DNA from: Microbacterium yannicii PS01
Lineage (GTDB): Bacteria > Actinomycetota > Actinomycetes > Actinomycetales > Microbacteriaceae
DNA: 36,147 nucleotides
Reading direction: 5' to 3'
Assembly (NCBI RefSeq): GCF_000304335.1
Contig: NZ_CAJF01000036.1
Span: 1-36,147 of the forward strand
The stretch's first letter is position 1. Every line of letters starts with the position of its first letter. Under the pieces are notes generated by a model. The model saw only the letters and a program-made list of their open reading frames with translations, was not told the DNA's origin and searched no databases. Positions 15,849-24,019 of this stretch are shown one piece after another. A program made the translations under genes and the position numbers.

Positions 15849-15908
15849 GGTGCGTGCGAGCCGCCCGCAGAGGGATCACTCTCGTCCAGGGCGAAAAGGG
15901 CAGGATTC

Positions 15909-15922
15909 CTCCTGTTCAGGAG
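15909..15922. promoter_or_regulatory. inverted repeat in divergent cyclase/SDR spacer
   Basis: CTCCTG-TT-CAGGAG is a perfect 6+2+6 palindrome in the 197-bp spacer between divergent genes, about 60 nt upstream of the cyclase -10 box. A plausible operator; the regulator is not known. Confidence 0.3.
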
Positions 15923-16020
15923 CATTTCCCTGCGAACGACCGGCCCGACGAGGTGCCGCCCGACCTCTAGCCCGTCGCGCACGCGATGGCAACCCCTTCG
16001 GCGCGGGCAGCCCGCCCTCG

Positions 16021-16026
16021 TAGCGT
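16021..16026 (+). promoter_or_regulatory. -10 box of leaderless SDR gene
   Basis: TAGCGT, 7 nt before the ATG at 16034. TTCGGC lies 18 nt upstream and is only a weak -35. Confidence 0.4.
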
Positions 16027-16033
16027 CGGGGCC

Positions 16034-16840
16034 ATGGACACTTTCGACTTCGCACCCCACCGCGCGATCGTGACCGCCTCGGACTCGGGCATCGGCCAGG
16101 CGACCGCACTCGCGCTCGCCGACGCCGGCATGGACGTCGGCATCACGTGGCACTCCGACGAGGCCGGAGCTCAGCGCACCGCCGACGGCGTGCGCGAGCG
16201 CGGCCGCAACGCCGAGGTGACCCGCCTCGATGCCACCGACCTCGAGCGCGTGGCGCCGACCATCGACGACCTCGTCGAACGCCTCGGTGGCATCGACGTC
16301 TTCGTCAACAACGCTGGCGGCGGCTCGGGCGGCCCGTTCCTCGACGTCGGCGTCGACGACTGGCGCCAGGTGGTCTCACTCAACCTCGACGGCGCGTTCG
16401 CCGGACTGCAGGCTGCCGCGCGCCACATGGTCCGTGCCGGGCGCGGGGGCCGGCTCATCGCCGTCACCAGCGTGCATGAGACGCAGCCGCGCGTCGGGTC
16501 GGCCGCATATGTCGCGGCGAAGCACGGCCTCGGCGGCCTGATCGAGACGATCGCCCAGGAGCTGGGCCAGCACTCGATCACGGCCAACGCCGTGGCGCCC
16601 GGAGAGATCTCGACGCCGCTCAACGATCAGGAATCCGAAGACGCCGAACGCACGCATCGCCCCGGCATCCCGCTCGGTCGCCCCGGCAAGCCGGAGGAAA
16701 TCGCCGCGGTCATCGCCTTCCTCGCATCGCCGGCGGCCAGCTACGTCACCGGTGCGAGCTGGACCGTCGACGGCGGCATGCTGCAGATGGGTCCGCAGGC
16801 GGGCTCCCACCTGACCGACGACTCCTGGCGAGAGGGATGA
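16034..16840 (+). CDS. SDR family oxidoreductase, YohF-like
   Basis: A 268-residue Rossmann-fold dehydrogenase/reductase. The cofactor loop reads TASDSGIG, with Ala for the first Gly of TGxxxGIG, and continues GITWHSDEAGA; both features, plus TSVHE around the catalytic Ser, closely resemble E. coli YohF as I remember it. NNAGGG, the Ser in AVTSVHE and the YVAAK active-site pair are present. YohF-like enzymes are NAD(P)-dependent carbonyl reductases of uncertain substrate. The stop at 16838-16840 is followed 2 nt later by the start of a small acidic gene, so the two are cotranscribed. Confidence 0.88.
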   Translation: MDTFDFAPHRAIVTASDSGIGQATALALADAGMDVGITWHSDEAGAQRTADGVRERGRNAEVTRLDATDLERVAPTIDDLVERLGGIDVFVNNAGGGSGGPFLDVGVDDWRQVVSLNLDGAFAGLQAAARHMVRAGRGGRLIAVTSVHETQPRVGSAAYVAAKHGLGGLIETIAQELGQHSITANAVAPGEISTPLNDQESEDAERTHRPGIPLGRPGKPEEIAAVIAFLASPAASYVTGASWTVDGGMLQMGPQAGSHLTDDSWREG

Positions 16841-16842
16841 TC

Positions 16843-17067
16843 ATGAGCACATCCGATACGACCAGCAGTGATCCGGCGGGCGCCGACGACACCGGGATGA
16901 CCGACGAGGAGAAGCGGCGGGACCAGCTGCTCTCGGCGCCCGACGCGGTCGAGTCCGACGCCGATCCCCGCATCGACGTCACGCACCGCGACGGCGTCAC
17001 GCGCATCGACATCCGCGACGACGCCGCCGTGCGGCCCGGCAACCCGGAAGAGGACCCCGGGACCTGA
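16843..17067 (+). CDS. small acidic hypothetical protein (74 aa)
   Basis: Starts at ATG 16843, 7 nt after AGAGGG; a second ATG at 16837 overlaps the SDR stop but is too close to that ribosome binding site. The protein (MSTSDTTSSDPAGADD at the start) is rich in Asp, Glu, Pro and Thr, with a short segment PRIDVTHRDGVTRIDIRDD that could form strands. Probably mostly disordered. I do not recognise it. Coupled to the YohF-like gene; GC-rich repeats (CCCGCCGGGCGG twice) lie between its stop and the converging GNAT gene. Confidence 0.6.
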   Translation: MSTSDTTSSDPAGADDTGMTDEEKRRDQLLSAPDAVESDADPRIDVTHRDGVTRIDIRDDAAVRPGNPEEDPGT

Positions 17068-17168
17068 CCCGCCGGGCGGAGATCCGGCCCGACGGCGGAG
17101 GATCCGGCGCAGAAGATCCGCCCGCGGCGCGACTTCCCGCCGGGCGGGCGAGGGTCGCGGTTCAGCAC

Positions 17169-17882
17169 TCAGCGGCGCACGAGCAGGTAGCCCCGCTCGT
17201 CGTCGAAGCCGCCGATGGCGAGCCCGTCGGCGAGGTGGCCGACGAGGCCGTCCCGCACGCGCAGGCGCCAGGCAGCGGCATCCGCCGGCGCGTCGCGGCG
17301 CAGTCTCTCGACGTCGTGCGGCACCTCGACCGAGGCCACCACCTGCTCGTCGGGCGGCGTCGGCACCGGCGGCGCGGCGAGCGCCCACGACACCATGATG
17401 CGGTCGGTCTCGTCGCCGCGATTGACGCCGTCGTCCATGGGCCCGTAGTGGTTCACGAGGTACTCGGTCACCCGCGTGCCGAGCACCCGGAGGTTGAAGT
17501 GCGCGTTGCGGGCGACGAGCGGGTCGAAGGTCCAGGTGATGTGACCGACCTCTCGCGCCAGGGCCCACTCGCGCTGATGCTGCTTGAGCACGCGGCCGAG
17601 GCCCTGTGACTGGTGGTCGGGCAGCACCCCGGTGATGTGGCTGTGCATGGAGCGCGTACCGGGGGCGGCGAAGAAGGCGACGGATGCCCCGACCATGCGG
17701 TCGCCGTCGTACAGGCCGACCGCATAGCTGCCGGCATGGGCCAGGGCCCGGAGGAGGTTGGGCGGCATGCCGCCGCGGTCGCCGCCCCACACCTCGGCGA
17801 GCACGTCCGAGGCGCGGAACACCTCCTCGACGGTGTCGAGCGGACGGATCTCGAAGCCCGGCGGAGTCGCGGTCGCACCCAT
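17169..17882 (-). CDS. GNAT family N-acetyltransferase
   Basis: A 237-residue protein. Residues about 8-160 fit the GNAT fold, with a hydrophobic beta4 strand near MVGASVAFFA, the segment HITGVLPDHQSQGLGRVLKQ matching the acetyl-CoA pyrophosphate loop (Q/RxxGxG/A as QSQGLG), then a C-terminal extension. The ATG at 17882 begins MGATATPPGFEIRPL, the normal N-terminal strand; the frame is open 26 codons further but that part is not domain-like. GACACT 6 nt upstream may be a degenerate -10. Substrate unknown. Confidence 0.8.
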   Translation of the reverse strand: MGATATPPGFEIRPLDTVEEVFRASDVLAEVWGGDRGGMPPNLLRALAHAGSYAVGLYDGDRMVGASVAFFAAPGTRSMHSHITGVLPDHQSQGLGRVLKQHQREWALAREVGHITWTFDPLVARNAHFNLRVLGTRVTEYLVNHYGPMDDGVNRGDETDRIMVSWALAAPPVPTPPDEQVVASVEVPHDVERLRRDAPADAAAWRLRVRDGLVGHLADGLAIGGFDDERGYLLVRR

Positions 17883-17913
17883 GCCCCCAGTGTCCCACCG
17901 GCCGGGCGCGCCG

Positions 17914-17999
17914 AACTCCTGAAAAATGGCGCCCGTCGCGCCGCCCGTCGGCGGGATCATGCGGAGCGCTGCTTGCCCGGGCGCGATGACTCAGGAGTT
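17914..17999. promoter_or_regulatory. spaced 9-bp inverted repeat before MFS gene
   Basis: AACTCCTGA (17914-17922) and TCAGGAGTT (17991-17999) are perfect inverted copies 68 nt apart in the divergent GNAT/MFS spacer. They might be a pair of operator half-sites or chance. Confidence 0.25.
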
Positions 18000-18041
18000 G
18001 CGCACTGACGGCAGGCCGACGCCGCCCTCCGACCGCGCGGA

Positions 18042-18047
18042 TAGCCT
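18042..18047 (+). promoter_or_regulatory. -10 box of leaderless MFS gene
   Basis: TAGCCT, 6 nt before the ATG at 18054. A GTG at 18051 is an alternative start, but the spacing favours the ATG. Confidence 0.4.
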
Positions 18048-18053
18048 GGAGTG

Positions 18054-19496
18054 ATGGGCACGGATGAGCACGACAGACGACGACTCACCCGGATGCCTCG
18101 GCAGGGCGCCATCGTGGCGGTCCTCGCGATCGCGGGACTGTGCTCGTCGTTCATGTTCACCCTCATGGTGCCGATCCAGTCCAAGCTGCCCGAGCTGCTG
18201 GATGCGAGCCGCGAAGACACCGCATGGGTGGTGACCTCGACGCTTCTGGCGGCCGCGGTGATCACCCCGATCGCGGGGCGACTGGGCGACATGTACGGCA
18301 AGCGCCGCATCCTGCTGGTGCTCGTGGCCGTCATGATCGTCGGCTCGGTGATCGCGGCGCTGTCGCCCGGCATCATCGGCATCATCGTCGGGCGCACGCT
18401 GCAAGGCGCCATCGTCGGCGTCGTGCCGCTCGGCATCTCGATCATGCGCGACGTCCTGCACGAGGACCGGGTCGACGCCGCGATCGCGTTCATGAGCGCG
18501 ACGCTCGGCGTCGGCGGCGCCCTCGGCCTGCCGATCAGCGCCTTCGTGACCGAGCGCAGCGACTGGCACGTGCTGTTCTGGATGGCCGCCGCCCTGGGCG
18601 CGATCGTGTTCGTGCTCGTGCTGTGGATCGTGCCGGTGAGCGTGCTCCGCACCGCGGGCCGGTTCGACTACCTCGGAGCGGCAGGCCTGGCCGTCGGACT
18701 CATCGGCGTGCTGCTCGCCATCTCGCGAGGCAACGAGTGGGGATGGGGATCGCCGCCGGTGCTCGTCGCGGGGCTCGGCGGGATCGCCGTGCTGCTGCTG
18801 TGGGGCTGGTTCGAGCTGCGGATCGCCGAGCCGCTGCTCGATCTGCGCGTCGCCGCGCGGCCCGCGGTGCTGCTGACCAACATCGCCTCCATCGCGATGG
18901 GCTTCTCGCTGTTCGCGTCGAACGTGGTGTACCCGCAGATGCTCGAGCTGCCCGTCGCCACGGGTGCCGGCTTCGGCCTGTCGCTCTTGGCGGCCAGCCT
19001 CGTCGTGATGCCGTCCGGCCTCGTGATGATGCTGCTCTCCCCCGTCGCCGGGCGCATCGCGCAGCGCACCGGCCCCAAGCTCCTGCTGCTCCTCGGCGCC
19101 ATCTCGCTCATCGTCGCGTACGGCTTCACGCTGCTGTTCTCCTCGGAGGTGTGGCATCTCGTCGTGGCCAACATCCTCATCGGCGCGGGCATCGGCTTCG
19201 GCTACGCATCGATGCCCATGCTGATCATGCGCTCGGTGCCGCAGAGCGAGACCGGCGCGTCCAACGGTCTGAATGCGCTGTTCCGGTCACTGGGCACGAG
19301 CACCGCCGCCGCCGTCATCGGTGCGGTGCTGGCGAGCTACGCCGTCGACTTCGAGGGAGTGCCCGTTCCGACGTCGCAGGGATTCACGATCTCCCTCATC
19401 CTCGGCGGGGCGGCCGCGATCATCGCCCTCGGCATCGGAGTGTTCATCCCCTCCCGGCGGGCGCCGGAGGAGCAGCATCCGTCCCTCCGCGGATGA
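18054..19496 (+). CDS. MFS transporter, drug:H+ antiporter-like
   Basis: A 480-residue membrane protein with about 14 hydrophobic segments. After helix 2 comes GRLGDMYGKRRI, the MFS motif A loop between helices 2 and 3; GRTLQGAIVGVVPLGISIMRD contains the motif B region with its Arg. The pattern fits DHA2 (EmrB/QacA-like) exporters, which use the proton gradient to expel drugs or metabolites. The substrate is not predictable. Probably leaderless. The POT transporter follows on the same strand after 80 nt but has its own candidate promoter. Confidence 0.85.
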   Translation: MGTDEHDRRRLTRMPRQGAIVAVLAIAGLCSSFMFTLMVPIQSKLPELLDASREDTAWVVTSTLLAAAVITPIAGRLGDMYGKRRILLVLVAVMIVGSVIAALSPGIIGIIVGRTLQGAIVGVVPLGISIMRDVLHEDRVDAAIAFMSATLGVGGALGLPISAFVTERSDWHVLFWMAAALGAIVFVLVLWIVPVSVLRTAGRFDYLGAAGLAVGLIGVLLAISRGNEWGWGSPPVLVAGLGGIAVLLLWGWFELRIAEPLLDLRVAARPAVLLTNIASIAMGFSLFASNVVYPQMLELPVATGAGFGLSLLAASLVVMPSGLVMMLLSPVAGRIAQRTGPKLLLLLGAISLIVAYGFTLLFSSEVWHLVVANILIGAGIGFGYASMPMLIMRSVPQSETGASNGLNALFRSLGTSTAAAVIGAVLASYAVDFEGVPVPTSQGFTISLILGGAAAIIALGIGVFIPSRRAPEEQHPSLRG

Positions 19497-19514
19497 GACC
19501 CCCGCTCTCACCTA

Positions 19515-19544
19515 CTGACGTGGGAGGGACGCGAGCGCTAGCCT
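19515..19544 (+). promoter_or_regulatory. candidate promoter of POT transporter gene
   Basis: CTGACG and TAGCCT are separated by 18 nt. The palindromic element CTGAC-N6-GTCAG (19543-19558), which includes TGACGTCA, overlaps the end of the -10 box and could hold an operator. The ribosome binding site CAGGAG then precedes the ATG at 19577. Confidence 0.4.
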
Positions 19545-19576
19545 GACGTCATTGTCAGGGATGACAGGAGCGAGCC

Positions 19577-21187
19577 ATGGTCCGGGGCGACGACCGCAAT
19601 CCGCACGACGAGCCGGAGCCCGAGCAGGTTCCGGTGGGTGCACCGGAAGGCGCGACGGCGGCGGGGGATGTCTCGACCCGGCGCGGCCAGGCCGCCGCGC
19701 GCGCCAGCGGCACTGACGCGGCCGGCACCACCGCACCCGATGACGAGTCCGACCATGACACGCGCTTCTTCGGCCAGCCGTGGGCTCTCGCGCACGTCTT
19801 CGGCGTGGAGATGTGGGAGCGGTTCAGCTTCTACGGCATGCAGGGCATCCTGCTCATCTACATGTACTACACGGTCGCCGAGGGCGGCCTCGGGATCGAC
19901 CAGGCCGTCGCCACCGGCATCGTCGGGGCGTACGGCGGCACGGTGTACCTGTCGACGATCCTCGGCGCGTGGGTCGCCGACCGCCTGCTCGGCTCGGAGC
20001 GGGTGCTGTTCTACAGCGCGATCGTCATCATGCTCGGCCACATCGGGCTCGCCATCCTGCCGAACGTGTGGGGGCTCGGCGTCGGCCTGGTGCTGGTCGC
20101 GGTCGGCTCGGGCGGCCTGAAGGCCAACGCCACGTCGGTGGTCGGCACCCTGTACGCCGAGAAGGACCCGCGACGTGATGCCGGCTTCTCGCTCTTCTAC
20201 CTCGGCATCAACCTCGGCGCCTTCTTCGGCCCGATCGTCACGGGAGCGCTGCAGTCCTCGATCGGCTTCCACGCCGGCTTCGCCGCGGCGGCGGTCGGCA
20301 TGGCCCTGGGCCTCATCCAGTACTCGTTCGGCCGCAAGCAGCTCCCGGCCTCGTCGCGGATCGTGCCGAACCCGCTGCCGGCCAGCCGACGGCTGGTGGT
20401 CGTCGGCGTCGCGATCGGCGGGCTCGTGGTGCTCGCGACGCTCGTGCTGCTCGGGGTGATCCGGGCCGACAACCTCGCCGGGATCGTGATCATCGTGACG
20501 CTGGTCGCGGCGATCGCCTACTTCTCGGTCATCCTCACGTCGCGTGCGATCTCGGCGGTCGAGCGCTCGCGCGTCTTCGGCTTCATCCCGCTGTTCATCG
20601 TCAACGTCGGCTTCTGGTCGCTGTACCAGCAGCAGTTCACGGTGCTCACGATCTACTCCGACCAGCAGCTGAACCGCAACATCCTCGGCTGGGAGATGCC
20701 GGTCTCGTGGGTCAACTCCATCAACCCGATCTTCGTCATCATCCTGTCGGGCGTCTTCGCCGCCGTCTGGACGAAGATGGGCAGCCGGCAGCCGTCGACG
20801 CCGGTGAAGTTCGCCCTCGGCGCGATCATCATGGGCATCGCGTTCCTGCTGTTCCTGCCATGGGCCAACGGCGCCCCGAACTCGACCCCGCTGCTCGCGA
20901 TCGTCGGCATCCTGCTGGTCTTCACGATCGCCGAGCTCTTCATCTCCCCCGTGGGCCTGTCGGCCTCGACGAAGCTCGCGCCGCAGCGGTTCCACACGCA
21001 GATGGTCGCGCTGTACTTCCTCTCCGTCGCGCTCGGCACCTCGATCGCCGGCTGGCTCGCGCAGTTCTACGACCCGACGAACGAGGTCCCCTACTTCACG
21101 ATCCTCGGCTTCATCGCGATCGGCCTCGGCATCGCGCTGTGGTTCTCGGTGAAGCCGGTGCTCGCGCTGATGCGGGGTGTGCGTTAG
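19577..21187 (+). CDS. POT family proton-dependent oligopeptide transporter
   Basis: A 536-residue membrane protein. After an unusually long hydrophilic N-terminus (about 60 residues rich in Ala, Glu and Asp) comes FGVEMWERFSFYGMQGILL, the ExxER proton-coupling motif of helix 1. GSGGLKANATSVVG and FSLFYLGINLGAFFGP match the PTR2 signatures of helices 4-5. About 12-14 membrane segments follow. The family imports di- and tripeptides with protons (DtpT-like). Start ATG 19577 has ribosome binding site AGGAG. The stop codon lies in the first unit of a 45-bp repeat. Confidence 0.9.
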   Translation: MVRGDDRNPHDEPEPEQVPVGAPEGATAAGDVSTRRGQAAARASGTDAAGTTAPDDESDHDTRFFGQPWALAHVFGVEMWERFSFYGMQGILLIYMYYTVAEGGLGIDQAVATGIVGAYGGTVYLSTILGAWVADRLLGSERVLFYSAIVIMLGHIGLAILPNVWGLGVGLVLVAVGSGGLKANATSVVGTLYAEKDPRRDAGFSLFYLGINLGAFFGPIVTGALQSSIGFHAGFAAAAVGMALGLIQYSFGRKQLPASSRIVPNPLPASRRLVVVGVAIGGLVVLATLVLLGVIRADNLAGIVIIVTLVAAIAYFSVILTSRAISAVERSRVFGFIPLFIVNVGFWSLYQQQFTVLTIYSDQQLNRNILGWEMPVSWVNSINPIFVIILSGVFAAVWTKMGSRQPSTPVKFALGAIIMGIAFLLFLPWANGAPNSTPLLAIVGILLVFTIAELFISPVGLSASTKLAPQRFHTQMVALYFLSVALGTSIAGWLAQFYDPTNEVPYFTILGFIAIGLGIALWFSVKPVLALMRGVR

Positions 21188-21280
21188 CACCCGGGGGTCT
21201 GGGGCGAAGCCCCAGTGGGCGGTGTGCGCTAGCACCGGGGGGTCGGGGGCAGAGCCCCAGTGAGCGGGTGTGCGCTAGAC
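21176..21280. repeat. 45-bp imperfect tandem repeat with hairpins between convergent genes
   Basis: GGTGTGCG(T/C)TAGCAC starts at 21176 and again at 21221, each followed by a G-rich stretch and a hairpin; a partial third unit (GGTGTGCGCTAGAC) starts at 21267. Hairpins: CTGGGGC-GAA-GCCCCAG at 21199-21215 and GGGGC-AGA-GCCCC at 21246-21258. The TAG stop of the POT gene (+) lies in unit 1 and the TAG stop of the GH78 gene (-) in the partial third unit. The hairpins probably end transcription from both sides. Confidence 0.8.
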
Positions 21281-23989
21281 CGAGCTCTCCACGAGGGAGA
21301 TCGCGTGGATGCTGCGGCCCGGCGCCAGGCGTATCGTCGCGCCCGCCGCGACCAGCTGGGCGTCGACACCGAACGGCACGTCGACGACGACGGATGCCGC
21401 GTCCGCCGTCCGGGTCCACTCCACGCCGAGCCGTCCGTGGGGCGTGCCGACATGCGCGGCGATCGAATCCACCCCGATCTCGAAATCGGGCTCGATCACC
21501 GCGGTGCGGTAGCCCGGCGAGGTCGCGCGAAGACCGGCGACGCGACGGTAGAGCCAGTCGTCGACGGTTCCGGGCGCGTAGTGGTTGAGCGACATGGGCC
21601 GGATCTCGCCGTCGGGTGAGATGGCGTCCCAGGTCTCCCAGAAGGTGGTGGCGCCGCGGTCGACTTCGTACAGCCACGACGGCATCTCCGGCTGCCACAG
21701 CAGCGTGCGCGCCAGCCGGTGGTGGCCCGTGTCGCAGAGCACATCGAGCAGGTAGGGCGTCGACAGGAATCCGGTGTCGAGGCGATCGCCTCGCTCATGG
21801 ATCAGCTCCACCAGACGCGCCGCGGTCTGCGCTCTGACGGCGGCGGGCACCATGTCGAACGCGAGAGCCAGAACGTACACGCCCTGCAGGCGCACCGGCA
21901 GATCGCCCTGCGCGTCGACATACTCGCCGGCGAAGGCGGCGCGGACCTCGTCCGCTCGGGCGGCGAGGGCAGCGGCATCCGCCGCCCGTCCGAGCGCGGC
22001 CGCAGATCTCGCCGCTGTCGAGAGGGTGTGGGCCTGGAACATGGGCGCGATGTACTCGCTGGTCAGGGCCGGCGCGACGCCGAGCGCCTCGTGGACGGGC
22101 TTGCCCTCCATCGTGCTGGGGGTGAGCCAGTCGCCGAAGTGCAGGCCGGTGTTGTAGAGGAGCGACTGCGCACGGCGCCTCTCGGGCGAGAGGTCCGTCG
22201 CGGCCAGCGCGTGCGGAAGCTCAGCGGCCGCGGTCGCCTGCTGGTACTCGATCCACCGGATGAGGGCGTCGTAGTTCTGCTCGAGAACGCGCCGGTCGCC
22301 GAACCGCTCGTACAGGGTCCACGGGACGATCGCGATCGCGTCGCTCCACCCGGCAGCCGCGACGATCGAGCCGATGCCCTGGGCGGCTGCGGCGGCTTCC
22401 GCGTCGAACGGCGAGCGCGGCGAGAAGATCGGGATGCGGCCGTCCGGCAGCTGGTCGGCGCGGAGGTTCTCGAGCCACCGCGAGAGGAACGGCACGACCT
22501 GCGCGTTGTTGCTGGCCGCGCCGACGAAGGCCTGGATGTCACCGGTCCATCCGGCCTTCTCGCGCTGAGGGCAATCGGTCGGGACCGAGACGAAGTTGCC
22601 CCGCTGACTCCAGACGGCGTTCTGATGCAGGCGATCGAGGCGGGGATCGGATGCCGCGAACCGGCCGCTCTGCTCGAGATCGCTCGCGATGACCACGGCG
22701 ACGACGTCGTCGGTGGTCAGCGGCCTGGACAGACCCGAGACCCGCGCGTAGCGGAACCCGTGATAGGTGAACTCAGGCTCCCACTCGTCGTCCCCGCCCG
22801 CGGCGATGAACACGTCGGTCTGCTCCTTGTTGATCCCCGCGATGTTGTCGAACCACGAACCGTCCGCCGCTAGGGTCTCGGTGTGCTCGACCACGACACG
22901 CTGCCCGGACGACGTCGCGCGCAGCCGCAGGCGCACGCGACCGGCGACGACCTGCCCGAAGTCGACGATGGTGCCGTCCGGTGTCTCGAGGATCGACAAC
23001 GCCGGCAGCTCGAGAACACGGCGGACCGGTTCGCCCGTGAACGGGCGGAGCAGCGTGTGGTCGCCGTCGACCTCGACCACCGGCATCCATTCGCTGTCAT
23101 CGAAACCGGCGCGGTCCCAACCGGTGGGGACCGCCCGGCGGTCGAATCTCTCACCGATGAACAGGTCGGCGTACGCCCACGGCCCGACCGCGCTCCGCGC
23201 GTCGGAACCGGATGCGACGACCTCGGCGGAGCCGTCGCCGTACTCGACGTGCAGCTGCCAGATCGCCGAAGTGCGCGTGCCGTACTGTGCGCTGGAACCG
23301 GTGAGGCCGAGACGCCCCGCCCACCAGCCGTCGGCCAGCGCGATCCCGATCACGTTCTCTCCCGCGACCATCGACTCGGTGACGTCGTACGACTGCACCG
23401 AGATGCGGTGCTCGTAGGCGTCGGAGCCCGGTGCGAGCACCTGGCCGTCGGCACGTTCTCCGTTCACGAAGGCCGAGTACACGCCGCGCGCGGTGGCATG
23501 AAGGCGCGCACGTATGGGCTTCTCCCGCAGGAGGAACGGATGCCGCAGCAGCCGTGGCGGCCTCAGCCGCTCCTCGGGAGGCGCCGTCGGACCGAGGCCG
23601 CGGATCCAGTCGACGATGCTCCACCGCTCGATGACGGCGTCGTCCTGCACCGGTTCGACCCAGGCCGACTCCCAATCGCCGGACTGCAGCAGACCGGTGC
23701 CGAATGTCGAGGCCTCCCACTCGCTCCACCCGTTGCCGCTGGCGTGACTGCGGACGCGCCAGCGGTAGTCGCCATCGGAGATCAGGGCAGGACCGGAGTA
23801 CTCGACCAAGGACGTCTGGTCGCCGTCCGTCGTGCCGGTCTCCCAGATCACCTCCCCGTGGCGCGTCAGGACCTCGAGCTCGAATGCCGACTGCGCGTGG
23901 CTCACGACCCAGGAGAACCTCGGCCGAGCCGTCCCGATGGCGATGGGCGCGTCCAGGTACTCGACCCGCAGGTCATGGCATCCGGTCAC
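21275..23989 (-). CDS. glycoside hydrolase family 78 alpha-L-rhamnosidase, cytoplasmic
   Basis: A 904-residue enzyme that removes terminal alpha-L-rhamnose from glycosides. N-terminal fibronectin/Ig-like and rhamnosidase N domains (about residues 1-430; PRFSWVVSH, YRWRVRS, GVYSAFVNGERADGQVLAPG), then the alpha/alpha-barrel catalytic domain and a C-terminal beta sandwich. DCPQREKAGWTGD at about residues 471-483 has Asp, Glu (+5) and Asp (+12) at the spacing of the substrate-binding and acid residues known in Bacillus RhaB. No signal peptide is present, so substrate must be imported. Last gene of the five-gene (-) operon, 30 nt after the FAH gene, which ties rhamnoside cleavage to the SDR/FAH enzymes. 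Confidence 0.92.
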   Translation of the reverse strand: MTGCHDLRVEYLDAPIAIGTARPRFSWVVSHAQSAFELEVLTRHGEVIWETGTTDGDQTSLVEYSGPALISDGDYRWRVRSHASGNGWSEWEASTFGTGLLQSGDWESAWVEPVQDDAVIERWSIVDWIRGLGPTAPPEERLRPPRLLRHPFLLREKPIRARLHATARGVYSAFVNGERADGQVLAPGSDAYEHRISVQSYDVTESMVAGENVIGIALADGWWAGRLGLTGSSAQYGTRTSAIWQLHVEYGDGSAEVVASGSDARSAVGPWAYADLFIGERFDRRAVPTGWDRAGFDDSEWMPVVEVDGDHTLLRPFTGEPVRRVLELPALSILETPDGTIVDFGQVVAGRVRLRLRATSSGQRVVVEHTETLAADGSWFDNIAGINKEQTDVFIAAGGDDEWEPEFTYHGFRYARVSGLSRPLTTDDVVAVVIASDLEQSGRFAASDPRLDRLHQNAVWSQRGNFVSVPTDCPQREKAGWTGDIQAFVGAASNNAQVVPFLSRWLENLRADQLPDGRIPIFSPRSPFDAEAAAAAQGIGSIVAAAGWSDAIAIVPWTLYERFGDRRVLEQNYDALIRWIEYQQATAAAELPHALAATDLSPERRRAQSLLYNTGLHFGDWLTPSTMEGKPVHEALGVAPALTSEYIAPMFQAHTLSTAARSAAALGRAADAAALAARADEVRAAFAGEYVDAQGDLPVRLQGVYVLALAFDMVPAAVRAQTAARLVELIHERGDRLDTGFLSTPYLLDVLCDTGHHRLARTLLWQPEMPSWLYEVDRGATTFWETWDAISPDGEIRPMSLNHYAPGTVDDWLYRRVAGLRATSPGYRTAVIEPDFEIGVDSIAAHVGTPHGRLGVEWTRTADAASVVVDVPFGVDAQLVAAGATIRLAPGRSIHAISLVESSV

Positions 23990-24019
23990 GGGCGTTCCTC
24001 TCCGCCTCGGGCGAGGCCG

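Noticed and set aside
17068..17168. Possible small gene between the acidic protein and the GNAT gene
   Set aside because: Only GC-rich repeated motifs (CCCGCCGGGCGG, GATCCGGC) and no frame with a start signal; most likely a bidirectional terminator area.
19538..21235. A 565-codon minus-strand frame opposite the POT transporter
   Set aside because: Asp/Arg/Glu-rich antisense shadow of membrane-protein codons.
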